Below are positions 1 to 5,931 of a stretch of 8,967 nucleotides of DNA, in pieces. Source of the DNA: CAYOEZ01 sp964402955. GTDB lineage: Bacteria > Chloroflexota > DTOL01 > DAOUCN01. The first letter of the stretch is position 1, and each line of letters opens with the position of its first letter. Position numbers and translations under genes: made by a program. Below the pieces are notes generated by a model. It saw only the letters and a list, made by a program, of their open reading frames with translations, had not been told where the DNA came from and did not search any database. The DNA lies in assembly GCA_964402955.1 (NCBI GenBank), contig CAYOEZ010000202.1, positions 1 through 8,967 of the forward strand. The letters are read 5' to 3'.

Positions 1-1197
1 CAGGCCCGGGATCTCCAGCGACCAGTACTTCTCGCTGCCGTCGAGGCTGCCGATGGTGGCGTCCGCCACTTCCCGCTCTCGCCTGGATCGGACAGTTCCC
101 ATCGGTCCCAGCAACTGCTTGAACTTGGCGAGCACAAGATTTTCGCTGACCGGCTTGGGCATGAGTAAACCCTCCTGCCGACGGTCTTCCGTGACGTAGG
201 CCATCCCCACGTCGATACATTTCTCCGGACTGAGCTTGCCAAGACGCCTGCCGTTGAAGGTGACTGCGCCCGCGTCCATCGGCTCCAACCCAAAGAGCAG
301 GCGCGCCAGTTCGGTGCGTCCCGCGCCCATGAGCCCATATACACCTACGATCTCCCCGGCGCGCAGTGTCAGGTCCACATCGGCCACCTGCCCGGCGCGT
401 GTGACGCCTTTGGCCTCATAGACCACGGCGCCAATTTCCTTCTCAATCACCGGGAAGGCCTGCGTCAGTTCGCGACCTACCATCATCTTGACCACTTGCG
501 GCTGTGTGATCTCCGCCCTGGGCGCGACGCCAATCATGTGTCCGTCGCGTAGCACTGCAATGCGGTCACAAATGGCAAACACGTCTTCAAGAATGTGTGA
601 GATGTAGATGATCGTGACGCCTCGCTCCTTAAGTTGGGCGATCACGCGAAAGAGGTTGTCCTTCTCCTTGATGGAGAGTGAGGTCGTCGGTTCATCAAAG
701 ATGATGATCTCGGCGTTCTTGATGAGCGCTTTCGTGATTTCGATTGTCTGGCGGACGCCCATGGAGAGCGTTCCGACCACCGCTTTCGGGGAGGCCTGCG
801 CGCCGAACTGCTCGAGATATTTGCGCGCTTCCTTCTCCATGGCGGCGTATTGCACCGACCAGAGCGCGCCCGTGGGCATGTTGTCGATGTAGATATTCTC
901 GGCAACGGTAAGGTTTGAGAAGAGATTCAGTTCTTGATGAATGAAGGCGATACCTGCACTGTCGGCATCTCGCGGGGAGGTCGGCGCATAGGGCACGCCG
1001 CGCAAGCGCATTGAGCCGCTGTCCATGGCAAGCACGCCGCCCAGGATGTTCATGAGCGTGGACTTGCCCGCGCCGTTCTCGCCCACGAGGCCCAACACCT
1101 CACCCTTGTGGACTGCAAGATCAATGCCATGCAGCACTTTGGCCGCGAAGAAGCTCTTGGTAATGCCCTCGAGGACGAGGATCGGTTCATTGCTCAT
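1..1197 (-). CDS. Sugar ABC transporter, tandem ATP-binding protein of importer 1 (C-terminus cut by window edge)
   Basis: This is the energy-coupling ATPase of a ribose/galactose-type (CUT2) importer, acting on the inner face of the membrane with the adjoining permease. I read 399 codons from the ATG at 1197 and no stop before the edge. Domain 1 is complete: Walker A GENGAGKST at residues 39-47, Q-loop around HQEL 87-90, a family-style degenerate signature LSMGVRQTIEI at 144-154, Walker B IIIFDEPTTSLS at 164-175, and the H-loop histidine at 201. Domain 2 has the degenerate Walker A typical of this family (GLMGAGRTE, 288-296). The sequence ends just before its expected LSGGNQQK signature, so roughly 100 residues are missing compared with the usual length of about 500. 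A modest ribosome-binding site (GGTGAG) lies about 8 bases before the ATG. It is last of the three importer-1 genes, 54 bases after the permease. The family is certain; the sugar is unknown. Confidence 0.95.
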   Translation of the reverse strand, partial: MSNEPILVLEGITKSFFAAKVLHGIDLAVHKGEVLGLVGENGAGKSTLMNILGGVLAMDSGSMRLRGVPYAPTSPRDADSAGIAFIHQELNLFSNLTVAENIYIDNMPTGALWSVQYAAMEKEARKYLEQFGAQASPKAVVGTLSMGVRQTIEITKALIKNAEIIIFDEPTTSLSIKEKDNLFRVIAQLKERGVTIIYISHILEDVFAICDRIAVLRDGHMIGVAPRAEITQPQVVKMMVGRELTQAFPVIEKEIGAVVYEAKGVTRAGQVADVDLTLRAGEIVGVYGLMGAGRTELARLLFGLEPMDAGAVTFNGRRLGKLSPEKCIDVGMAYVTEDRRQEGLLMPKPVSENLVLAKFKQLLGPMGTVRSRREREVADATIGSLDGSEKYWSLEIPGL

Positions 1198-1251
1198 GGT
1201 GTGTGCTCACCCAGGCTCCAGGCTGAGAACGGGCCCAGTTGGCGCTCTGTA

Positions 1252-2274
1252 CTAGCGGCCAACCAACTCGCGGCGCCGCGTCCAAATGTCAAGAAAGGCG
1301 GCAATCAGCACAAGGATGCCCTTGATACGGCTGAGGACATACCCCTCCACGCCCATGAGGTTGACCACATTGTTGAGGAGGGGGATGAAGAGCACGCCAT
1401 ATACCGTCTGGCGAATGCCACCGGCGCCGCCAAAAACGCTCGTGCCACCGATGATCACTGCCGCGATGATGTCGATGAAGACGCGATCGCCAAGTGAGGG
1501 GATGCCTGCCTGGTTGCGCGCCGTGGCAATGATCCCTTGCAGGGCCGCAAAGAGCGCGCTGAGAATCATGAGCCAGAAGATTGTGCTCTTCACGGGCAGC
1601 CCGGAAACGTGCGCCGTGCGCGGATTTGTGCCCACTGCATAGACGCGCCGCCCAAAGGCTGTGTAAGTGAGCAGCCAGTGCGCAAAGAGCAGCACCACCA
1701 CCGTGATCGTCACCGGCACCCACAGGCGGCCGCCGTCACCCCCCAGCACAAAGAACGCGTCGGGCAGCCCGTTTATGGAGGAGCGGGCGGAGACCGTGCT
1801 GGTGAACCAGACCGCAACGCCGCCCCCCACCATCATCGTGGCAAGGGTGGCAATAAAAGAGGGCATCTTGAAGCGCGTGACGGAAAAGCCGTTGACGACG
1901 CCCACAACTGCGCCTGCGCCCATCATCACGACCAGACCCACGGGGATGGCCCACGGCGTGCCCGCCAGCGGCGAGATCGCCATGACGTAGGCGCCGAATA
2001 CGCTGCTGAGCGCCATGATCGAGGTAACCGAAAAGTCGATGCCGCCATTGAGCACAACGAAAGTCAGGCCCACCGCAACGATCATGATGTCGTTGGCCTG
2101 GAGCACCAGGTTGGTGAGGTTGAAGCGCGTCGAGAAATTGGGGACAAGAAAGTAGGAGACGACAAACATCACGATCAGAAGCAGAAAGATCGGTGAGATG
2201 TAGTCCCACGGACTGGCGCGCCGGGGCTGCTGGGCCACCGCGCCGGGAGAAGTGGGGTGTTCGGTGCTGGTCAT
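1252..2274 (-). CDS. Sugar ABC transporter permease of importer 1 (RbsC-like, BPD_transp_2 family)
   Basis: This is the membrane channel subunit of importer 1, presumed to form a homodimer that moves a sugar delivered by the lipoprotein at 2360-3406. The 340-residue product is normal in length for RbsC-type permeases. It has a polar N-terminus of about 24 residues followed by many hydrophobic segments, the first near residues 27-44. Family landmarks are GGIDFSVTS at 77-85 (the 'IDLSVGS' motif), the cytoplasmic ATPase-contact loop AVGTNPRTAHVSG at 213-225, and GGTSVFGGAGG at 276-286. The frame stays open upstream to 2622, but that extension would lie inside the binding-protein gene and has no membrane or family features. 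The ATG at 2274 starts the conserved N-terminal layout, so I chose it. Its ribosome-binding site is poor (GGAG 13 bases upstream), and a strong hairpin sits in the leader, so yield may be lower than for the binding protein. Confidence 0.95.
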   Translation of the reverse strand: MTSTEHPTSPGAVAQQPRRASPWDYISPIFLLLIVMFVVSYFLVPNFSTRFNLTNLVLQANDIMIVAVGLTFVVLNGGIDFSVTSIMALSSVFGAYVMAISPLAGTPWAIPVGLVVMMGAGAVVGVVNGFSVTRFKMPSFIATLATMMVGGGVAVWFTSTVSARSSINGLPDAFFVLGGDGGRLWVPVTITVVVLLFAHWLLTYTAFGRRVYAVGTNPRTAHVSGLPVKSTIFWLMILSALFAALQGIIATARNQAGIPSLGDRVFIDIIAAVIIGGTSVFGGAGGIRQTVYGVLFIPLLNNVVNLMGVEGYVLSRIKGILVLIAAFLDIWTRRRELVGR

Positions 2275-2304
2275 ACGCTGTGCGCCGCTCCAACGGGAGA
2301 GGGA

Positions 2305-2333
2305 AGGGCAGTGGGCAAGTTGCCCACTGCCCT
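2305..2333 (-). promoter_or_regulatory. Intercistronic hairpin between binding-protein and permease genes of importer 1
   Basis: This is a perfect inverted repeat with 14-base arms (AGGGCAGTGGGCAA and its complement) around one central base. In RNA it would form a stem of about 12 bp with a five-base loop. It lies 26 bases past the binding-protein stop and 30 bases before the permease ATG. No T-run follows on the minus strand, so it is more likely a partial terminator or an RNA 3'-end stabiliser than a full terminator. In binding-protein-dependent importers such hairpins are known to raise binding-protein output over the membrane parts. That role here is inferred. Confidence 0.75.
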
Positions 2334-2359
2334 CCGGCTTGCGGAGATAGATCGGGTGG

Positions 2360-3406
2360 TTACTTGACCAACGCCCAGCCCCAAACCTGCGGGCAAACCT
2401 CTTCACAATTGTCGATGTTGGCAATGAGACCCGGGTCGCGGAAGACGTTGCCTTCCATGGCGGGCTCGCCATTGGCCAGCTTGACGGCCCATTCGATGGA
2501 GCCTTCGCCGGCGGAGATGGCGCCCTGTGCAGCATCCACCCAGTTGTAGCCGTCCTTGAGATACTGCATGCCGATCTCGTCGCCGTCGAAGGAGACGATT
2601 GCCACGTGGCCTTCCTCACCAATCTTGACCCAGCGGCCCAACTGCTCGAGGACGCTCTTGAGCGGGGGGAAGAGGAAGTCGGACGGGGTGATGATCAGGT
2701 CAATTTCGGGGTACGCCTGGAAGGCGTTCTGCATGCCGGCCAGCGCAACTTCATGCTTCCATTCGGAGGGGACTTCGCTGACAACGGTGATGACGTCGGT
2801 ATTGGCGTCAAGAATTTCCTTGTGGCCCTTGTAGCGCTCAACGGCGTTCTCGTCACCCAGGTTGCCGATCAGCAACAGGGCGGTGTAGGTCTTGCCGTCG
2901 GCCTTGGCCTTGTCAACAAACCACTGTGTGGCCAGCTTGGCCATCGTGTAGTTGTCGGAGAGGATGGACATTTCGGGGACGACGTCGCCCTGGACGGGTC
3001 GGTTGTTCATGACGACGGGGATGCCGGCATCCTGCGCCTTCTTGACGGCGGCCGCGATTGCTGCGCCATCCTTCGGGGCAATAACGATGGCGTTGACGCC
3101 CTGGGCGATCAGATTCTCGACCTGCTGATTCTGCTTGTTGGGGTCGCCTTCAGCAATGACGAGCTGATAGTCAACGCCCAATTCGGCAGCCTTGGCCTTC
3201 ATGGCTGCTTCGTTTGCCACCCAGAAGGCGGATTCGAGCGAGTCCATGGAGACACCGATCTTGAGTGCGCCAGCCGGGGCCGCGGCATCGCTTGCGGCCG
3301 GAGCAGCATCCGCAGCCGGTGCGGCAGGGGCCGCCGGGGCCGCACAGGCCGCCAGCGATGCCAGCACGAGCACGACGAGCATAATGCGCCAAATTGACCT
3401 GGACAT
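2360..3406 (-). CDS. Sugar-binding lipoprotein of importer 1 (periplasmic-binding-protein type 1, Peripla_BP_4 family)
   Basis: This extracytoplasmic protein captures a sugar and hands it to the permease at 1252-2274. The 348-residue product starts with a lipoprotein signal: Arg-containing n-region, hydrophobic core at residues 8-19, lipobox LAAC with the lipidated cysteine at 21. An Ala/Pro/Asp-rich linker of about 25 residues follows. The mature domain begins near residue 48 (LKIGVSMDS). It shows the ribose-binding-protein-like stretch EGDPNKQNQQVENLIAQG (86-103) with VIAPKD (108-113), the SDNYTMAKLA segment (150-159) and the FDGDEIGMQYLKDG segment (273-286). Two cysteines close to the C-terminus (334 and 338) are unusual for the family. 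The frame is open to an ATG at 3469, but the signal peptide and the strong ribosome-binding site fix the start at 3406. It is the first gene of the importer-1 cluster. The sugar is not predictable. Confidence 0.95.
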   Translation of the reverse strand: MSRSIWRIMLVVLVLASLAACAAPAAPAAPAADAAPAASDAAAPAGALKIGVSMDSLESAFWVANEAAMKAKAAELGVDYQLVIAEGDPNKQNQQVENLIAQGVNAIVIAPKDGAAIAAAVKKAQDAGIPVVMNNRPVQGDVVPEMSILSDNYTMAKLATQWFVDKAKADGKTYTALLLIGNLGDENAVERYKGHKEILDANTDVITVVSEVPSEWKHEVALAGMQNAFQAYPEIDLIITPSDFLFPPLKSVLEQLGRWVKIGEEGHVAIVSFDGDEIGMQYLKDGYNWVDAAQGAISAGEGSIEWAVKLANGEPAMEGNVFRDPGLIANIDNCEEVCPQVWGWALVK

Positions 3407-3415
3407 ACGTTGTTT

Positions 3416-3421
3416 CTCCTT
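3416..3421 (-). promoter_or_regulatory. Strong ribosome-binding site of the importer 1 binding-protein gene
   Basis: AAGGAG lies 9 bases before the ATG at 3406. It decides this start over the upstream in-frame ATG at 3469, and it is much stronger than the sites of the downstream permease and ATPase genes. Confidence 0.85.
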
Positions 3422-3427
3422 GTGCAA

Positions 3428-3437
3428 CGGTGGATAA
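3428..3437 (-). repeat. Direct repeat copy 1 (TTATCCACCG on the minus strand)
   Basis: This is one of two identical 10-base copies, in the same orientation, at the two ends of the gap between the lacI-type gene and the importer-1 binding-protein gene. This copy lies just upstream of the ribosome-binding site, in the leader. TTATCCACC matches 8 of 9 bases of the classical DnaA box, but no other origin feature is present. Function unknown. Confidence 0.45.
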
Positions 3438-3574
3438 GTGGAACAGCGTAGAACATTGAGAGGTGCCATACTTGACTGCCGATATTTCCTGCATGCCCGA
3501 TTGCGAGAGCATTGAGGACGTTTTCAGTTACGTGCGCCACAGGCCGCGTAGTCATTGGCCGGGAGATATGACGT

Positions 3575-3582
3575 GTTACTCA
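3575..3582. promoter_or_regulatory. Possible operator half-site (GTTACTCA)
   Basis: GTTACTC matches one half of the palindromic operator in front of the lacI-type gene (4708-4714). The second half is not conserved here, so this is at best a half-site. It lies about 170 bases upstream of the importer-1 binding-protein start. A chance match is quite possible. Confidence 0.2.
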
Positions 3583-3625
3583 GTCGCGAAATTGTCCTTG
3601 CGAGATTCCTTGAGTTGCTTGCGGG

Positions 3626-3637
3626 TTACTCGTGTCA
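3626..3637. promoter_or_regulatory. Possible degenerate LacI-type operator upstream of importer 1
   Basis: TTACTCGTGTCA keeps the whole left half and the central CG of the perfect operator TTACTCGAGTAA at 4709-4720, with 9 of 12 positions identical. It lies in the gap between the regulator gene and the importer-1 genes, about 220 bases before the binding-protein start. I could not find a convincing -35/-10 pair next to it, so a role in controlling importer 1 is an inference. Confidence 0.35.
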
Positions 3638-3646
3638 CCGAGAAGT

Positions 3647-3656
3647 CGGTGGATAA
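3647..3656 (-). repeat. Direct repeat copy 2 (TTATCCACCG on the minus strand)
   Basis: This is the second copy of the 10-base repeat, about 220 bases upstream of the first and about 40 bases past the regulator's stop codon. The bases before it are also similar (CACT in both copies, offset by one base). It could be a protein-binding site, or it could be chance. Confidence 0.45.
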
Positions 3657-3696
3657 AGTGGCCTGTCCGCCAGGTTGGATGCGCACAATTCTTTGG

Positions 3697-4692
3697 CTAA
3701 GCGTAGGTCACGCGCGCATCAAAAAATACGGTTCGGTAAGGAGATTTCTTGCCGCCCAAACGGTCTACCAACAACTGGACAGCTGTTTCGGCCATGGAGC
3801 GCGAGTCTTGTTCTATGACGGGTATGGGGGGCGTCAATAGGTGCGCCCAATCAGCATCGAAGACGACCATGCTGCGCGAGTCGAAAGGAATGTTCCTGCG
3901 ACGAAAGGCGCGCAGCACGCCAACGCCCGCTTCTGGAGTCAGGCAGACAATGCCATCAGGCGTGCCATGCGTATCAATGTGCGCAAGGAAGGCTGATTCA
4001 ACGAGGCGCCCTGTGGGATCTTCGACCACCAATAAGTCCCGCTCGGTGACGTGCGGAAAGTCGTGCTCCTCAAGCGACCTGAAGTAGCCTTCCACGCGGT
4101 CCAGCGCCGACGATGCCCATGGACTGAAGGATACACAGAGTGGCCGTCTACAGCCGCGTCGCAGGAGGTAATCAGCAGCTTGTCTGGCATAAGCCACATT
4201 GTCGGTGGTCACGATATCCGCGCTGATGCCGGAGACATAGCGATCCAGGAAGACAAAGGGAATGTCCAGCGCTGCAAAGGTGCGCAGTGCCGCGGGGGGC
4301 TGCTTGGACACGGGGCTGATGATGACGCCGTCGATGGATTGCGAGAGCAGCAGTTCGAGCGTCCGATTTTCCAGCACCGGGTCTTCGTGCGTATTGGCAA
4401 AGGTAAGCGAATAGCCGGCGCGCAGTAGCGACTCATGCACGTTGTTGGCCAGCACGGCCATCAATGGGCTGGCGATGATCGGTATCACCAGGCCGATGAC
4501 ATTCGTCTTGCCTGTCTTGAGGCTGCGCGCGATTTGGTCGGGCCGATACTGCAGCTGTTTGGCAGCTTCGAGCACGCGCTTTTGCGTCTCAACGGAGACG
4601 CTTTTGGGGCTGCCGTTGAGCACATAGGAAACAGTGGCGTCGGAGACGCCGGCCTGCCGTGCTACATCGCTGCGTGTGACTTTGCGTATCAT
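3697..4692 (-). CDS. LacI-family transcriptional regulator
   Basis: This is a cytoplasmic repressor of the LacI/GalR type, expected to bind palindromic DNA as a dimer and to respond to a sugar or sugar phosphate. The 331-residue length is normal. The N-terminal helix-turn-helix spans residues 5-27 (VTRSDVARQAGVSDATVSYVLNG). The hinge helix (RPDQIARSLKTGKT, 50-63) leads into the effector domain starting VIGLVIP at 65-71. IDGVIISP, FVFLDRY and PDGIVCLTPEAG are typical strands of that periplasmic-binding-protein-like domain, which is intact to the end. The ATG at 4692 gives the standard LacI N-terminus; its ribosome-binding site is weak (GAG about 6 bases upstream). It sits between two sugar importers and has its own promoter and operator, so autoregulation is likely. 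Which importer it controls is not shown; importer 1, directly downstream, is the better candidate because operator-like copies lie in front of it. Confidence 0.95.
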   Translation of the reverse strand: MIRKVTRSDVARQAGVSDATVSYVLNGSPKSVSVETQKRVLEAAKQLQYRPDQIARSLKTGKTNVIGLVIPIIASPLMAVLANNVHESLLRAGYSLTFANTHEDPVLENRTLELLLSQSIDGVIISPVSKQPPAALRTFAALDIPFVFLDRYVSGISADIVTTDNVAYARQAADYLLRRGCRRPLCVSFSPWASSALDRVEGYFRSLEEHDFPHVTERDLLVVEDPTGRLVESAFLAHIDTHGTPDGIVCLTPEAGVGVLRAFRRRNIPFDSRSMVVFDADWAHLLTPPIPVIEQDSRSMAETAVQLLVDRLGGKKSPYRTVFFDARVTYA

Positions 4693-4708
4693 GGGGAGCT
4701 CGTTTTGG

Positions 4709-4720
4709 TTACTCGAGTAA
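4709..4720. promoter_or_regulatory. Palindromic operator of the LacI-family regulator
   Basis: TTACTCGAGTAA is a perfect 12-base palindrome with a central CG, the symmetry typical of LacI/GalR operators. It begins 4 bases downstream of the -10 element of the regulator's promoter, so it covers the predicted transcription start (near 4718), and it ends 16 bases before the ATG. A repressor bound here would block initiation, which implies negative autoregulation. Binding by this regulator is inferred from position and symmetry. Confidence 0.7.
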
Positions 4721-4724
4721 ACTC

Positions 4725-4753
4725 AGGATACACCCGCTTTAGCGCTCTGTCAA
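4725..4753 (-). promoter_or_regulatory. Sigma70-type promoter of the LacI-family regulator
   Basis: On the minus strand TTGACA (4753-4748, a perfect -35) is followed by a 17-base spacer and TATCCT (4730-4725, 4 of 6 to TATAAT). Predicted initiation falls near 4718, giving a leader of about 26 bases. It is the best promoter I can see in the window, and the operator overlaps its start site. Confidence 0.75.
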
Positions 4754-4788
4754 TACTCAATTTGGGACGCGCACCAGGGCGATTACAG

Positions 4789-4825
4789 TACAGGGCCCCC
4801 AGCCGTGGCGGCTGGGGGCCCTGTA
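4789..4825 (-). terminator. Stem-loop at the end of the importer 2 genes
   Basis: A perfect 16-bp stem (TACAGGGCCCCCAGCC and its complement) encloses a five-base loop at 4805-4809. It starts 83 bases after the importer-2 permease stop and lies upstream of the regulator's promoter, where it would insulate that promoter from readthrough. No U-run follows on the minus strand. The T-richer side (ATTTGTT) is on the plus strand, yet no gene there points into it. It may therefore be an atypical terminator, an RNA 3'-end stabiliser, or a bidirectional element. Confidence 0.65.
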
Positions 4826-4908
4826 TTTGTTCGCAGTATCAGCTTACGACCCAACCCAAACCAGCGGTCAGGGTAGTGCGTCCATGCAGGACGCCCGGCG
4901 GCAATCGT

Positions 4909-5931
4909 CTAGCGCGTAGCAAGCTGCCGTGCAACACTGCTCAGGCCGACGGCAATCACCAGGATTGCGCCCTGGAAGATGTACTGGTAGAAGGTGGGGG
5001 CGCCAAAGATAGCCAACCCGTTGAAACCAATGCCGATGATGAGCACGCCGATGAAGGTGCCCGGAATGTGGAACTCGCCGTCCTTGAGCGTGGCCGATCC
5101 CAGGAACGTGGCCGCGAACGCATTGAGCAGGTACGAGTCGGCCGCGCTGGCCGTACCGCTGCCGATCAGTGACGCCAGCAGGATGCCTGTCGCTGACGCG
5201 CACAAGCCGGCCGTGACGTAGGCAATGATCTTGACGCGGTCGACGCGAATACCTGAGAGGCGCGCCGCCTCCATATTGCCGCCCACCGCCTGAATCTGCT
5301 GCCCCAAATCCGTGCGGTTGACAAGCAGCCAGAGCATGAGCAAGACCACGAACATGATGATGATGTTGTTGGGGATGCCCATGGAACGCTGCAATGCGAT
5401 TGCTGTGAATGACTTGGGCACACCCGACGCAATCGGCACACCGGTGGAGTAGGCAAAGGTCAGACCCACCAGAATGCTGCCGATGCCGAGGGTGGCGATG
5501 ACCGAGTTGACCTTCACCTTCGTCACAATCGTGCCATTGACAATGCCGACAATCGCGCCCACGCCCAGCACGAGCACAATCGCCAGCCAAACGGGCAACC
5601 CCTGCTTGACCATAAGCCCCGTCACGAGCACGCCCGCCAAAGAACCGTGATAGCCGATGCTGAGGTCCATCTCGCCCACGATCAGCACCACCGTCAGCCC
5701 GCCCGCGATGATGGCCGTCAGCGAAGCCTGGTTCAGAATATTGAGAAAATTGGAGAGCGTGGGAAAGGCGCGCGGTGCGGCTATCGAAAAGATGGCAATC
5801 ATGATCAACATGCCGATGATGCTGCCATAATTGGCAACAAACGTAAGGATCTCGCGCCGCCGCGCTCCTTCGACCGGCGCGTTGAGAGCCGCTGCAGCGG
5901 CTGGTGTGCTGTTGGTCTCTGCGGTGCTCAT
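4909..5931 (-). CDS. Sugar ABC transporter permease of importer 2 (RbsC-like, BPD_transp_2 family)
   Basis: This is the membrane subunit of importer 2, presumed to act as a homodimer with the ATPase encoded just before it. The 340-residue product has a polar Ala-rich N-terminus of about 30 residues followed by multiple hydrophobic segments. Landmarks are GEMDLSIG at 86-93, the ATPase-contact loop AVGGNMEAARLSGI at 215-228, and FLGSATLKDGEFHIPGTFIG at 276-295. The last replaces the GGTSxFGGxGG motif seen in the importer-1 permease, so the two permeases belong to different subgroups rather than being a recent duplication. Its ATG overlaps the ATPase stop codon in the arrangement ATGA (5928-5931). 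With no good ribosome-binding site at close range, translation is probably coupled to the ATPase. It is the last gene of the importer-2 cluster, and the long stem-loop at 4789-4825 follows it. Confidence 0.95.
   Translation of the reverse strand: MSTAETNSTPAAAAALNAPVEGARRREILTFVANYGSIIGMLIMIAIFSIAAPRAFPTLSNFLNILNQASLTAIIAGGLTVVLIVGEMDLSIGYHGSLAGVLVTGLMVKQGLPVWLAIVLVLGVGAIVGIVNGTIVTKVKVNSVIATLGIGSILVGLTFAYSTGVPIASGVPKSFTAIALQRSMGIPNNIIIMFVVLLMLWLLVNRTDLGQQIQAVGGNMEAARLSGIRVDRVKIIAYVTAGLCASATGILLASLIGSGTASAADSYLLNAFAATFLGSATLKDGEFHIPGTFIGVLIIGIGFNGLAIFGAPTFYQYIFQGAILVIAVGLSSVARQLATR

Noticed and set aside
2275..2622. N-terminal extension of the importer-1 permease to an upstream ATG at 2622
   Set aside because: It would overlap the 3' end of the binding-protein gene and read through the hairpin. 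The extra residues have no membrane or family character.
3286..3345. GCC/GGC-rich repetitive DNA, similar to the stretch at 8475-8525, considered as a shared repeat element
   Set aside because: Both stretches encode the Ala/Pro linkers after the lipobox. The similarity follows from amino-acid composition, not from a mobile repeat.
2606..3397. Plus-strand open frame of 263 codons opposite the importer-1 binding-protein gene
   Set aside because: It is a shadow of the codon pattern of the minus-strand gene, with no ribosome-binding site or domain that I can see.
3428..3656. Replication origin suggested by DnaA-box-like repeats
   Set aside because: There are only two imperfect boxes, no AT-rich unwinding region, and no dnaA, dnaN or other replication gene nearby.
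3463..3840. Plus-strand open frame covering the gap upstream of the importer-1 binding-protein gene
   Set aside because: It runs antisense into the LacI-family gene, has no ribosome-binding site, and its product matches nothing. The gap is better read as regulatory DNA.
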